Assembly: GCA_016935435.1 (NCBI GenBank)
Contig: JAFGQZ010000092.1
Location: 1 to 32,902, forward strand
Reading direction: 5' to 3'
Length of the DNA stretch: 32,902 bases
Origin: Bacteroidales bacterium
GTDB lineage: Bacteria > Bacteroidota > Bacteroidia > Bacteroidales > UBA10428
Positions 1 through 7,486 of the stretch are shown in pieces; the first letter of the stretch is position 1, and every line of letters starts with the position of its first letter. The position numbers were made by a program, and so were the translations under genes. The notes beneath the pieces were generated by a model that saw only the letters and a program-made list of their open reading frames with translations, did no database searches and was not told the DNA's origin.

Positions 1-142
1 GCCCCTATATTATATGTTAATTTCAACGCCATTTATTTCGTTGAATATTAATGCATTAAGTATTGTTAGCTTGACGGCTATGGGATTTGAGGGGTGCGCG
101 GGGGAGTTAGAAATTCTATTTTTCTTAACTAAACGAAATTGA

Positions 143-184
143 TTCTCAATTCAAAATTCTCAATTCAAAATTCTCAATTCAAAA
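143..184. repeat. three tandem copies of a 14-bp unit upstream of hypA
   Basis: Three perfect, head-to-tail copies of TTCTCAATTCAAAA are followed by a partial fourth copy (TTCT). They lie 32 bases before the hypA start. A single related copy in inverted orientation, GAATTTTGAATTGTGAA, occurs at 7106-7122 between the hydrogenase-like gene and the second DRTGG gene. A-rich intergenic repeats of this style are common in Bacteroidota; no function is evident. Confidence 0.85.
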
Positions 185-188
185 TTCT

Positions 189-196
189 TATCTTTA
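189..196 (+). promoter_or_regulatory. possible -7 box for hypA
   Basis: TATCTTTA differs from the Bacteroidota -7 consensus TAnnTTTG only in the last base and lies 20 bases before the hypA ATG. The same octamer also occurs in the hypA-hypB gap. No convincing -33 TTTG element was found, so this is weak. Confidence 0.3.
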
Positions 197-215
197 ATGA
201 AAACACTTCCAAACC

Positions 216-557
216 ATGCACGAATTTTCACTTGCACAAAACATTGTTGAAATTGTTGCCAAAACGGCACAAAATGCCGGAAAAAATAAGGTTTGTAAAG
301 TAATTCTTGAAATCGGCGAAATTTCGGGTGTTGAAGAAAAGGCCCTTATTGCTGCCCTCGAAAGTTTAATGCCCTCATCAGTTTTATCTGATGCCTATAT
401 CGAAATTCAAAATACAGAAGGAACAGCAATTTGCCCCGAATGCAGGACAAAATATAAAATACACGACCTGTATTCGCTTTGCCCAAATTGCGGCAGCTAT
501 GCAAAAGAAATACTTTCCGGTAAAGAGTTCACTGTAAAATCGATTGAGGCAGAGTGA
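216..557 (+). CDS. hypA: HypA, nickel metallochaperone for [NiFe] enzyme maturation
   Basis: This is a cytoplasmic protein that, with HypB, delivers Ni2+ to the [NiFe]-hydrogenase large subunit precursor. The 113-residue length is normal for HypA. The N-terminus is MHEFSLAQ, so the conserved nickel-ligand His2 and the following Glu are present. The zinc site is a pair of CxxC motifs at C73/C76 and C89/C92 with the usual 12-residue spacing. The start is fixed because the family needs His at position 2. It is followed 58 bases later by hypB on the same strand. HypC, D, E, F and the [NiFe] enzyme are not nearby, so it must serve a hydrogenase encoded elsewhere or have another nickel role. Confidence 0.93.
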   Translation: MHEFSLAQNIVEIVAKTAQNAGKNKVCKVILEIGEISGVEEKALIAALESLMPSSVLSDAYIEIQNTEGTAICPECRTKYKIHDLYSLCPNCGSYAKEILSGKEFTVKSIEAE

Positions 558-615
558 ACTAACAAGAAACAGTTTTTTTGTTTATCTTTAAATAACATCT
601 AAACAAATACCCAAA

Positions 616-1404
616 ATGTGCGAAACCTGCGGATGTTCAGACAACAAAACGTATAAAATTGCCCGGCCCGAAAATTGTAACGACAATCAAAAACAAACTG
701 AACAACATTCTCACATGGAAAATGGGCACAGTCACGGACATAGCCATGGGCATGGGCATGGACATTCAACTTCAATTGCAATTGATATGCCGGTTATGGG
801 TAAAAACAATTTATTGGCCGAAAGAAACCGCGGGTATTTCGAAGCAAAAAATATAAAAACATTCAACCTGGTAAGCTCTCCCGGCAGCGGTAAAACAACT
901 TTACTTGAAAAAATTATCGAACTGGCCGGAAAAACCTATAAAATATATGTAATAGAAGGCGACCAACAAACCACTAACGATGCACAACGAATTGAAAAAG
1001 CAGGGGCCATAGCCATTCAAATAAACACAGGCAACGGCTGCCACCTCGACGCCGAAATGGTAAATGCAGCCCTTAAAGAATTAAACCCTTCGGAAAATTC
1101 GTTGGTGTTTATTGAAAATGTGGGCAACCTGGTTTGCCCTGCCCTGTTCGATCTGGGAGAGAGCATGCGTATTTTGGTTGCCAGTGTAACCGAAGGCGAC
1201 GACAAACCACTTAAATACCCCGGAATGTTCGAAAGTTCACAAATCTGTATTATAAATAAAACCGACCTGCTGCCATACGTTAATTTCGATGTGGGCCGGT
1301 TTAAAGAAAATGCCCTCCACATCAACCATCACCTAATATTTTTCGAGACTTCGGCGTCAAGTGGAAAAGGGATTAAAGCTTTAATTTCCTCAATCGTTCA
1401 ATAA
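616..1404 (+). CDS. hypB: HypB, nickel-binding GTPase for [NiFe] hydrogenase maturation
   Basis: This SIMIBI-class GTPase partners HypA in Ni2+ insertion. Visible elements in order are an N-terminal MCETCGC with Cys2, Cys5 and Cys7 (the high-affinity CxxCGC nickel site), a histidine-rich stretch at residues 31-50 with nine His, the P-loop SSPGSGKTT at 87-95, the metal site GCHLDA with C142/H143, the ENVGNLVCP segment at 167-175, and NKTD at 224-227 for guanine recognition. At 262 residues it is a full-length HypB of the His-rich, nickel-storing type. It forms a pair with hypA. A terminator-like hairpin follows at 1408-1432. Confidence 0.95.
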   Translation: MCETCGCSDNKTYKIARPENCNDNQKQTEQHSHMENGHSHGHSHGHGHGHSTSIAIDMPVMGKNNLLAERNRGYFEAKNIKTFNLVSSPGSGKTTLLEKIIELAGKTYKIYVIEGDQQTTNDAQRIEKAGAIAIQINTGNGCHLDAEMVNAALKELNPSENSLVFIENVGNLVCPALFDLGESMRILVASVTEGDDKPLKYPGMFESSQICIINKTDLLPYVNFDVGRFKENALHINHHLIFFETSASSGKGIKALISSIVQ

Positions 1405-1432
1405 AAAAAGGGAGCCTTTCTATTGCTCCCTT
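1403..1432 (-). terminator. Rho-independent terminator between convergent hypB and TonB receptor genes
   Basis: An 8-bp perfect stem, AAGGGAGC (1408-1415) with GCTCCCTT (1425-1432), closes a 9-base loop. On the minus strand the stem is followed by seven T (the A run 1403-1409), an ideal terminator for the receptor gene whose stop is at 1458. On the plus strand it overlaps the end of hypB and may also act there, though the T tract is poor. Confidence 0.85.
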
Positions 1433-1457
1433 ATAAAAAAATTATAATCCTTTAAAA

Positions 1458-3917
1458 TTATTTTATAGTATAACTGATTCCCGCGCCAAACATAGCGCCA
1501 ATTTGCCGTGGATAAATTGTTTCAAGCTGGTTAATGCCCTCTGTAAAGTTGCCCGAAGTAACATCGTTGCCATAAACAAAAATTCCAAGTTTTTGATCGA
1601 GCAGGAATTTATCAATACGCAGGTTTAAAACAAACCGGTTGTCAAACTGCCCGCCAATTAGAGTTTGTGTGCCGCCATCGTCGTACAGCGGGTTAAAACG
1701 CTGGTAATCGTATTGATATGTTGGCGAAACATTTCCGAATTTAGTATAGAATGCACTGGTGAACATCGACGATACACTAAATTTCCAGGTTTTGTCTAGG
1801 GTATAATATATTTTTGCCCTTACTATATTTTCAGGCACCTGCTTATATTTATCGTCAACCAAATCTTTCTGTGTTTCGCTTAAATCGTTGAGGTCAAAAT
1901 CGTCGTTTTCCTGGAACTCCAATGTGTATTTAAACCATGCATGCGATAATTCGATCATTAAATCGCTCAACGGTGAAAATTTAAATACCGATTCCAACCC
2001 CATGTTAGTCCCTTTAAAATAATTGCCATAATAATATGCCTGAATGTTTTCGCCATCTCTTGCCACCGAAGGCATTAGGCTCATTAACACCGGTCCGTTT
2101 CCGACACCGTCTTTCATAATAGAGTAAAAGAAACTGGTTTCGAACGAAAACTTACCGGGCATATTAAACCTTGCCCCGGCTTCAATATTCTGAAAAGATG
2201 TTGGCTTTGTATGAAGCCCATTTATAGCAGCCACGCTAAAATGCCCCGGGAAAGCCGAAGCCTGGGCGGCAATACTCTGGTTTGTAACAGAATCGATGAC
2301 ATAAAGCCCCCCGGGACTTTGAATAAATGCCTGGGCCATGGCTGCTGCGGTAGCTTCATCGGCCCCGCCATTAATTGCCTGGCTGTAAACATCCTGGTAA
2401 ACCCCATAACTAACAAGCGGAAAAGTAAAATTATAAAACAGTTCGGGAGATTTGGCCCTGAAAATGGTATATTCGATATTGGTTTGGTTATACCCCGGGG
2501 TTGTGAACGATTGGGCATAGCCACCCCAAAAAGTTAAATTACTGGTGGGTATAACAGAAACCTTGGCCATGGGCGACAGATAGAACTTCTTATCTATCAG
2601 CGAAAAGTTTTCTGCTTTCAGCCCCAGATAAAAGTTAAGTTTATCGGCCAACAGCGAAACCTTGTCCAAAACAAACAATCCAGCCAGCGAAGGCGAATTT
2701 TTATTTTCGGAGTAAAGCACCTGGTTAACATCGTCAAAACCCGATAAATCATAATTAACAAACCGATAATTACCCCCGAAAGAAATATTGTTAAAGGGCA
2801 AATCTATATTATCCTGCAATTCAAAATCTATGAAATTATTTTTCGAATTATACCCACCCCCAAAAATATAATCGGCATTATCTTTATTTGCCGACACGCG
2901 CAAAAACATATTATGCCTGTATGAAAAAGAATAGTCGGCACGAAAGTTCCCAACAACACGCTGCTTAATAAATTCTTTTTTTGCAACAGAATCGCCGGCA
3001 AATAATTTCGGATTGTCGGGGTTTCCGGTAAAAAGAAACATAGCCTTTTCTGGTGGGAAGAACTGCATATACCGGTCGTTCCTGAAAAAATTGTAATGCA
3101 AAGCAGCGCCAACCGATAGTTTTTCGGTAATTTCGGAATTAAGGTTAAACCCCAAAGCAGCAGTGGTATATTTATTGTCATCTTCGGTATAACGGCTAAA
3201 AATAGTAGTGTCGCCGGCGCTAAATGTTTTGGGCACTATCGATGTAGTATTTTTTATCTCCGGCATTTGTTCAAAACCACTAAATGAAGTGAACTTTCCA
3301 TAAACAGTAGCATTTGCTTTTTCGGAGTTAAGTGGTTTGCCTATAAGGTTTGCCTCTGCTTTTCCGGGAAGTGAATAGCCTGCCGATGCATATATTTTTT
3401 CGCTGTCCTTTGCATTTTTTGTGAAAATATTAATAACACCTGTTGCAGAATTTGCACCATAAATTGTACCCCCGGAACCCCTGATAACCTCTATACGATC
3501 GATCTGTCCCAAGGGCATCTCGAAGTTTTCGTAGTCAAAACTCGAAAAAAGCAGGTCGAACATAGGTGTGCCATCTAATAAAATAAGGACCGAACCTTCA
3601 TAAGTATTACGTATAAAAGCATCGGCATTCGAATAATCGTTGGCAACCGCCCAATAACCCGGAACATTTTCGCGTAAAAGCTGCATCAGGTTTTGTGCAG
3701 TGGAACGCTGAATATCTTCGCTGGTTATAACATAAATGGCTGTGGAGGCTTTAATGAGTTTTTCTGTTTTTTTCGAAACAGAAGTAATTTCCATATTCAA
3801 TAAATCTTCCAACGAAATTTCGGCAGGACTTTCTTCCTGTGCAAAACTTGTAAAAGGCAGGAAAAGTAACAACACAAAGACTCTGAAAAAATGCATTATT
3901 TTCACATTCATAATCAT
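1458..3917 (-). CDS. TonB-dependent outer-membrane receptor
   Basis: This is an outer-membrane gated beta-barrel for active, TonB-powered uptake of a ligand that cannot be named. A signal peptide covers about residues 1-26, ending SFAQ. The plug domain runs about 50-165 and carries the characteristic RIEVIRGSGGTIYGANSATG signature at 141-160 followed by VINIFTK. The remainder, rich in alternating aromatic/polar strands, is the barrel. It has 819 residues, typical for a simple receptor without the extra N-terminal domain of SusC-type proteins, and no SusD partner follows. The start could be Met1 or Met3. It converges on hypAB, so uptake of nickel or a nickel complex is an idea from position only. 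No riboswitch was recognised upstream. Confidence 0.9.
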   Translation of the reverse strand: MIMNVKIMHFFRVFVLLLFLPFTSFAQEESPAEISLEDLLNMEITSVSKKTEKLIKASTAIYVITSEDIQRSTAQNLMQLLRENVPGYWAVANDYSNADAFIRNTYEGSVLILLDGTPMFDLLFSSFDYENFEMPLGQIDRIEVIRGSGGTIYGANSATGVINIFTKNAKDSEKIYASAGYSLPGKAEANLIGKPLNSEKANATVYGKFTSFSGFEQMPEIKNTTSIVPKTFSAGDTTIFSRYTEDDNKYTTAALGFNLNSEITEKLSVGAALHYNFFRNDRYMQFFPPEKAMFLFTGNPDNPKLFAGDSVAKKEFIKQRVVGNFRADYSFSYRHNMFLRVSANKDNADYIFGGGYNSKNNFIDFELQDNIDLPFNNISFGGNYRFVNYDLSGFDDVNQVLYSENKNSPSLAGLFVLDKVSLLADKLNFYLGLKAENFSLIDKKFYLSPMAKVSVIPTSNLTFWGGYAQSFTTPGYNQTNIEYTIFRAKSPELFYNFTFPLVSYGVYQDVYSQAINGGADEATAAAMAQAFIQSPGGLYVIDSVTNQSIAAQASAFPGHFSVAAINGLHTKPTSFQNIEAGARFNMPGKFSFETSFFYSIMKDGVGNGPVLMSLMPSVARDGENIQAYYYGNYFKGTNMGLESVFKFSPLSDLMIELSHAWFKYTLEFQENDDFDLNDLSETQKDLVDDKYKQVPENIVRAKIYYTLDKTWKFSVSSMFTSAFYTKFGNVSPTYQYDYQRFNPLYDDGGTQTLIGGQFDNRFVLNLRIDKFLLDQKLGIFVYGNDVTSGNFTEGINQLETIYPRQIGAMFGAGISYTIK

Positions 3918-4063
3918 TTATTTAATTGATTGATATACACTTTATTTATCAGGCCCAAATGATAAGGGTACAATGGATTTTTCAATATTGTGACAATAAT
4001 TCGTTCGTAAATACAGGCACTAGAAATAAGTGGGCAAAGAAAATATTTTTAAATCACAAAAAA

Positions 4064-4110
4064 GGTGAAAAGTGATGAATATCACCAATATAGAACCTAT
4101 ATAGTTAGGT
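4064..4110. other. small inverted repeats between the TonB receptor and DUF2148 genes
   Basis: The 295-base gap 3934-4228 holds GGTGA (4064-4068) paired with TCACC (4082-4086), and ACCTA (4095-4099) paired with TAGGT (4106-4110). A 14-bp perfect palindrome, TAATTTGCAAATTA, follows at 4176-4189. These could be part of the receptor leader, part of the DUF2148 transcript end, or protein-binding sites. No TAnnTTTG box for the receptor was found. Confidence 0.35.
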
Positions 4111-4228
4111 AAAGGTGTAACTATAATAATTTCTGATTTTTGATTGAACAAAAAATAAGAAATGAACCTTTGTATTAATTTGCAAATTATTAATTATTTT
4201 CATTTCCTTCACCTATACCACAACTTAA

Positions 4229-4759
4229 CTATCCCCTGTCGAAAAAGATATTCTTTGAAGTACAGCTAAGAGGTATTCCATATATAATTTTTACATCGGC
4301 ATCCATCATGCCAAGTTCCCTTACAGCCATACCAACCGAATACATAATACGGTTATCGATACGGGCATCCATTGCCACGCTAACTGCCGAGCCAATGGCA
4401 ATTCCCAAATCGCCTGTATTAAAAGCACATGGATGTTCGGGATGGTTTTGCTTCTCTGTGCAGTTAAGAAAACCGCACAAACCACAATATACCAAACCAA
4501 TGGTTTTTATCCGTGTCCCGATTAATACCATTGCTTCGGCTTTGAGTATATTCTCTGCATCACGGACAAAGCCGGGAAGGTTTTTGTCGTTAGCTATTTC
4601 TTTCATCCTTGCCGCAATTTTTTCGATATCGTTTTTATCTGCTACAGCTATTTCAAGTGTATCAATACCTTTAGCTTTTGGCGCTGTGCGTGCTGCTGCC
4701 ATCATTTTTGCGGCAATATCTTCTATTGTTTTATGGCGAATATCTTGTTCTTTTTTCAT
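4229..4759 (-). CDS. DUF2148 (ferredoxin-like) four-cysteine protein
   Basis: This 176-residue soluble protein matches in my reading the DUF2148 family, often labelled ferredoxin domain-containing protein. Its function is not established. Four cysteines cluster as C92-x2-C95-x4-C100-x10-C111 in the segment around YCGLCGFLNC, a plausible Fe-S or metal site, followed by a glycine-rich NTGDLGIAIGSA motif (114-125). C166 is near the C-terminus. The gene is divergent from the DRTGG/hydrogenase operon and shares with it the intergenic region holding two palindromes, suggesting coordinated redox control. The ATG at 4759 is the first in frame and gives the usual N-terminus. Confidence 0.8.
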   Translation of the reverse strand: MKKEQDIRHKTIEDIAAKMMAAARTAPKAKGIDTLEIAVADKNDIEKIAARMKEIANDKNLPGFVRDAENILKAEAMVLIGTRIKTIGLVYCGLCGFLNCTEKQNHPEHPCAFNTGDLGIAIGSAVSVAMDARIDNRIMYSVGMAVRELGMMDADVKIIYGIPLSCTSKNIFFDRG

Positions 4760-4846
4760 ATCATGAATTTTTTATGCAATTATAACCCAAAAAACGACCG
4801 ATGAAATTTATAATGCTTCTAAATAACCCTGAATTCCGCCACAGTA

Positions 4847-4864
4847 TTGTTATTTGAATAACAT
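4847..4864. promoter_or_regulatory. operator-like palindrome, copy 1 (Rex-like)
   Basis: TTGTTATTTGAATAACAT contains a 16-base palindrome (4848-4863) with one central mismatch. It matches copy 2 (4905-4922) at 16 of 18 positions. The TTGTTA-N6-TAACAA form is close to operators of Rex, the NADH-sensing repressor, as known in Firmicutes and Thermotogales. It lies about 90 bases upstream of the DUF2148 start. Identification of the binding protein is inference. Confidence 0.65.
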
Positions 4865-4904
4865 ATTTTTTAAACCCATTGCCAGGTAAAGGGTTTGCTT
4901 ATAC

Positions 4905-4922
4905 TTGTTATTCGAATAACAA
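4905..4922. promoter_or_regulatory. operator-like palindrome, copy 2 (Rex-like), at the operon promoter
   Basis: TTGTTATTCGAATAACAA is a perfect 18-bp palindrome. It ends 10 bases before the TATCTTTG box at 4933-4940, so it covers the -33 region, the position expected for a repressor operator. Its centre is 58 bp from that of copy 1. The half-site TTGTTA agrees with Rex operators; a CRP/FNR-family factor is an alternative, but the FNR half-site TTGAT is absent. Confidence 0.75.
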
Positions 4923-4932
4923 TAAAAAAATA

Positions 4933-4940
4933 TATCTTTG
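4933..4940 (+). promoter_or_regulatory. -7 promoter box of the hydrogenase-linked operon
   Basis: TATCTTTG is an exact match to the Bacteroidota TAnnTTTG element and lies 26 bases before the ATG of the first DRTGG gene. The matching -33 region falls inside the 18-bp palindrome at 4905-4922, which would make binding there mutually exclusive with RNA polymerase. Confidence 0.7.
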
Positions 4941-4966
4941 CACGGTATTTCAGCCGGTAAAAACCA

Positions 4967-5311
4967 ATGGATATTTTTGAGATAGCAAAACAAGTTGAAG
5001 GTTCGGTAATTTGCCAGGGCAACAATTCCGAAATTTCGGTTAACAGGGCATTTGCCTCCGATTTAATGAGCGATGTGCTTACCCTAAGCACCGATTCGTT
5101 GCTGCTAATTACAGGCCTTGCAAACATGCAAACCATACGCACCGCTGAAATGGCCGATATAAAAAATATTCTGTTTGTGCGGAACAAAAAACCAACAACA
5201 GAAATGCTAGCAATTGCCAGACAAGAAGGCATAAACATTATTACGTGTTCAAAATCGATGTTTGCAGCCTGCAGCATTCTGCATGGGGCAGGTATTAAAC
5301 CGGTGTATTGA
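4967..5311 (+). CDS. DRTGG-domain protein, first copy
   Basis: This 114-residue protein consists of little more than one DRTGG domain. That domain is also found in the N-terminal part of some phosphotransacetylases and in CBS-domain proteins, and is thought to bind a ligand; the ligand is unknown. The diagnostic segment is FASDLMSDVL at residues 25-34. The preceding TGG of the name motif is replaced here (EISVNRAFAS), unlike the second copy at 7148-7486. A Rossmann-like C-terminal half follows. It is the first gene after the palindromic promoter and is followed three bases later by the HATPase gene. It probably senses or scaffolds within the hydrogenase-associated regulatory cassette. Confidence 0.8.
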   Translation: MDIFEIAKQVEGSVICQGNNSEISVNRAFASDLMSDVLTLSTDSLLLITGLANMQTIRTAEMADIKNILFVRNKKPTTEMLAIARQEGINIITCSKSMFAACSILHGAGIKPVY

Positions 5312-5314
5312 AAA

Positions 5315-5728
5315 ATGGAGTTAGAATATAGCATCGAAGGTGGCGACTTTTCAAAAGCCGGGCTTGCATCGAGCGAAGTAAAGAAAATACTGAAGCAGGT
5401 AAATATTAAACCTGAAATTATAAAACGCATTGCCGTGGCAATGTACGAAGCAGAAGTAAATGTGGTAGCCCATGCCTATCAGGGCAAGATGCTTGTAAAC
5501 ATAGACCCCTCAAAGGTTTACATCCGGTTTGAAGATGAAGGCCCTGGAATAGAGAATATCGATCAGGCTATGCAGGAAGGATTTTCAACTGCCTCCGAAG
5601 CTGTCCGTCAGATGGGCTTCGGGGCAGGCATGGGACTTCCTAACATGAAAAAAAATGTTGATGAGTTCTTCGTGGGCAGTGTAGTTGGGAAAGGCACCAC
5701 GGTTGAACTAACAACATATATTAAATAA
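5315..5728 (+). CDS. anti-sigma-factor-type HATPase (RsbW-like kinase domain)
   Basis: This is a stand-alone 137-residue GHKL ATPase/kinase domain of the RsbW/SpoIIAB kind. The N-box is YEAEVNVVAHA with E45 and N49, the G1 box is DEGPGI at 74-79, and the G2 box is GFGAGMGLPNMK at 101-112. There is no histidine phospho-acceptor domain, receiver domain or membrane segment. Relatives either phosphorylate an anti-anti-sigma protein or bind a sigma factor, and no STAS partner or sigma gene is in the window. The gene is nearly contiguous with its neighbours on both sides, so it probably works with the DRTGG and hydrogenase-like proteins. The partner is unknown. Confidence 0.85.
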   Translation: MELEYSIEGGDFSKAGLASSEVKKILKQVNIKPEIIKRIAVAMYEAEVNVVAHAYQGKMLVNIDPSKVYIRFEDEGPGIENIDQAMQEGFSTASEAVRQMGFGAGMGLPNMKKNVDEFFVGSVVGKGTTVELTTYIK

Positions 5729-5756
5729 TATAGAAATTACAAACCAGATACTTTCT

Positions 5757-7103
5757 ATGGCCGAAACGGTATTTCATCATGCACTTACCATACTTGAAGA
5801 TGTTTGCTTTGGCTGCACACATTGTGTAAAAGTGTGCCCGACAGAAGCCCTGCGCGTGCGCGACGGAAAAGCCAGGCTTACAGCCAACCGCTGTATCGAT
5901 TGCGGAAGATGCATGCAGGCCTGCCCCGTAAATGCAATTATCATTAAACAAGACGATTTCTCTGAAATATACAAATACAAAGCAAGGGTGGCACTGGTTA
6001 CCTCAATACTTATCGGCCAATTCCCAAGGCACTACCCCACACGAAAAATTTACAGCGGCATTATGGAGCAGGGTTTCTCCCACGTTTATGAGGCCGAACA
6101 CGGGGCAAGCCTGTTAATTGACGAAATAAACCAATACGTTGCCCGGCACGGTGCCGTAAAACCGGTAATATCGTCGTTTTGCCCCGCAATTGTAAGGCTC
6201 ATTCAGGTAAGGTTCCCCAGTTTGGTGGAAAATATTATGCTCCTCAAAGCACCACTCGATTTGGCGGCTATTTCTTTTAAAAAAGAACTTATGGAAAGAG
6301 GCTTTGCCGAAGACGAAATTGGCATTTTCTACATTACCCCATGTGCAGCCAAAATAGCTGCCATTAAAAGCCCGGTTGGCGAAAAAAACTCGCCAATAAA
6401 CGGGGTAATTAATATGGATACCCTGTTTAACAAAGTTTATTCGGGTTTCAAAAAAGAACACTCCTCGAGCTGCATTGTGCCCGAGAAAGAACAACTCAGG
6501 GCCGAAGAAATGGCATGGAGCCTTACTGGTGGCGAAGCCAAATATATTAACGGGCGCTGCCTTTCAATCGATGGAATAAAAAATGCCATAGAGTTTCTTG
6601 AAGGAATTGAAAACGGTCATATTTCCAACTTCGATTTTATTGAAATGCGTGCCTGCGACCAAAGCTGTGCCGGCGGCATACTTACAACATCAAACAGGTT
6701 TCTTACGGTTGAAAGGCTCGAAGAACGTATTGTTAAATACGGGCAGGACAAGATTGAAGGAAAAATTTTCGACAATAAAACCATTGACAAACATAGCAGC
6801 TTTATTCGCGAAAACGTTAAAATCGACACCATTGAGCCCCGCTCGATGCTTAAGCTCGACGAAAATACCGAAGAAGCCCTTAGAAAAATGGAAAGGATAA
6901 GGAAAATTTTTTCCTATCTGCCGGGAATCGACTGCGGGGCATGCGGAACCCCTTCGTGCCGCTCACTGGCCGAAGATGTTGTACAAGGGCATGCACACAC
7001 TTCCGACTGTATTTTTATTCAAACTTCGCTGAATGTACCTTCAGACCAGGAAATAAGGGCCGAGAAAATATGGGGGAAAGACCGGTTCAGAAAGTTGACA
7101 TAA
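5757..7103 (+). CDS. [FeFe]-hydrogenase-like protein, probable sensory (non-bifurcating) type
   Basis: The 448-residue soluble iron-sulphur protein has an N-terminal 2[4Fe-4S] ferredoxin domain (C17/20/23/27 and C46/49/52/56), a hydrogenase large-subunit-like domain (about 75-310), and a C-terminal 4Fe-4S domain of the PF04060 type with C393-x2-C396-x4-C401-x16-C418. The four H-cluster ligands are recognisable: C142 in SFCPAIV, C196 in TPCAAK, and C300 and C304 in RACDQSCAGG. The cysteine that shuttles protons in catalytic enzymes (first C of TSCCP) is Phe141. Catalysis is therefore expected to be poor or absent, as proposed for group C/D sensory hydrogenases. There is no PAS domain. Placed among kinase-like genes upstream of hydBAC, it may be the H2 or redox sensor of the cassette. 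Confidence 0.85.
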   Translation: MAETVFHHALTILEDVCFGCTHCVKVCPTEALRVRDGKARLTANRCIDCGRCMQACPVNAIIIKQDDFSEIYKYKARVALVTSILIGQFPRHYPTRKIYSGIMEQGFSHVYEAEHGASLLIDEINQYVARHGAVKPVISSFCPAIVRLIQVRFPSLVENIMLLKAPLDLAAISFKKELMERGFAEDEIGIFYITPCAAKIAAIKSPVGEKNSPINGVINMDTLFNKVYSGFKKEHSSSCIVPEKEQLRAEEMAWSLTGGEAKYINGRCLSIDGIKNAIEFLEGIENGHISNFDFIEMRACDQSCAGGILTTSNRFLTVERLEERIVKYGQDKIEGKIFDNKTIDKHSSFIRENVKIDTIEPRSMLKLDENTEEALRKMERIRKIFSYLPGIDCGACGTPSCRSLAEDVVQGHAHTSDCIFIQTSLNVPSDQEIRAEKIWGKDRFRKLT

Positions 7104-7105
7104 TA

Positions 7106-7122
7106 GAATTTTGAATTGTGAA
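7106..7122. repeat. inverted single copy of the hypA-upstream repeat
   Basis: GAATTTTGAATTGTGAA is the reverse complement, with one change, of the TTCTCAATTCAAAATTC sequence repeated upstream of hypA. It sits between the stop at 7103 and the second DRTGG start at 7148. Confidence 0.55.
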
Positions 7123-7147
7123 TCATAAGTACTTAAAATTATGAACG

Positions 7148-7486
7148 ATGAAACTTAAAGACATTATAGAAACTCTTAGCCTGAGGGTAATTTGTGGTGA
7201 AGAACACCTCGAAAATGAACTTACCGGAGGCTATTGTTCCGATTTGCTCAGCGATGTAATGGGCAATTCGCAGGAAGGCCATGTTTGGGTTACAATACAG
7301 GTACATAAGAACATTGTAGCTGTTGCTGCCCTAAAAGAGCTTTCAGCCATATTATTGGTTAAAGGGCTAATGCCCCCAAACGAAACCATAAAGGCTGCCA
7401 TTGAACAAGGCATACCTATTTTGCAGACCAATGAAACTGCTTTTGAAGTGGCCGGAAAGTTGTATAACCTTATACAGCAATCATGA
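7148..7486 (+). CDS. DRTGG-domain protein, second copy
   Basis: This 112-residue single-domain DRTGG protein is a paralogue of the gene at 4967-5311. Here the motif is complete: LTGGYCSDLLSDVM at about residues 25-38. The two copies differ widely elsewhere, so this is not a recent duplication. The stop overlaps the start of the PHP gene by four bases (ATGA), so the two are translationally coupled. Its role is unknown; a ligand-binding or scaffolding part in the same complex as the neighbouring HATPases is inferred from context. Confidence 0.85.
   Translation: MKLKDIIETLSLRVICGEEHLENELTGGYCSDLLSDVMGNSQEGHVWVTIQVHKNIVAVAALKELSAILLVKGLMPPNETIKAAIEQGIPILQTNETAFEVAGKLYNLIQQS

Noticed and set aside
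1-142. A possible end of an upstream gene at the window start
   Set aside because: Frames close quickly (TAA at 49-51 in frame 1) and no family is recognisable; nothing can be supported.
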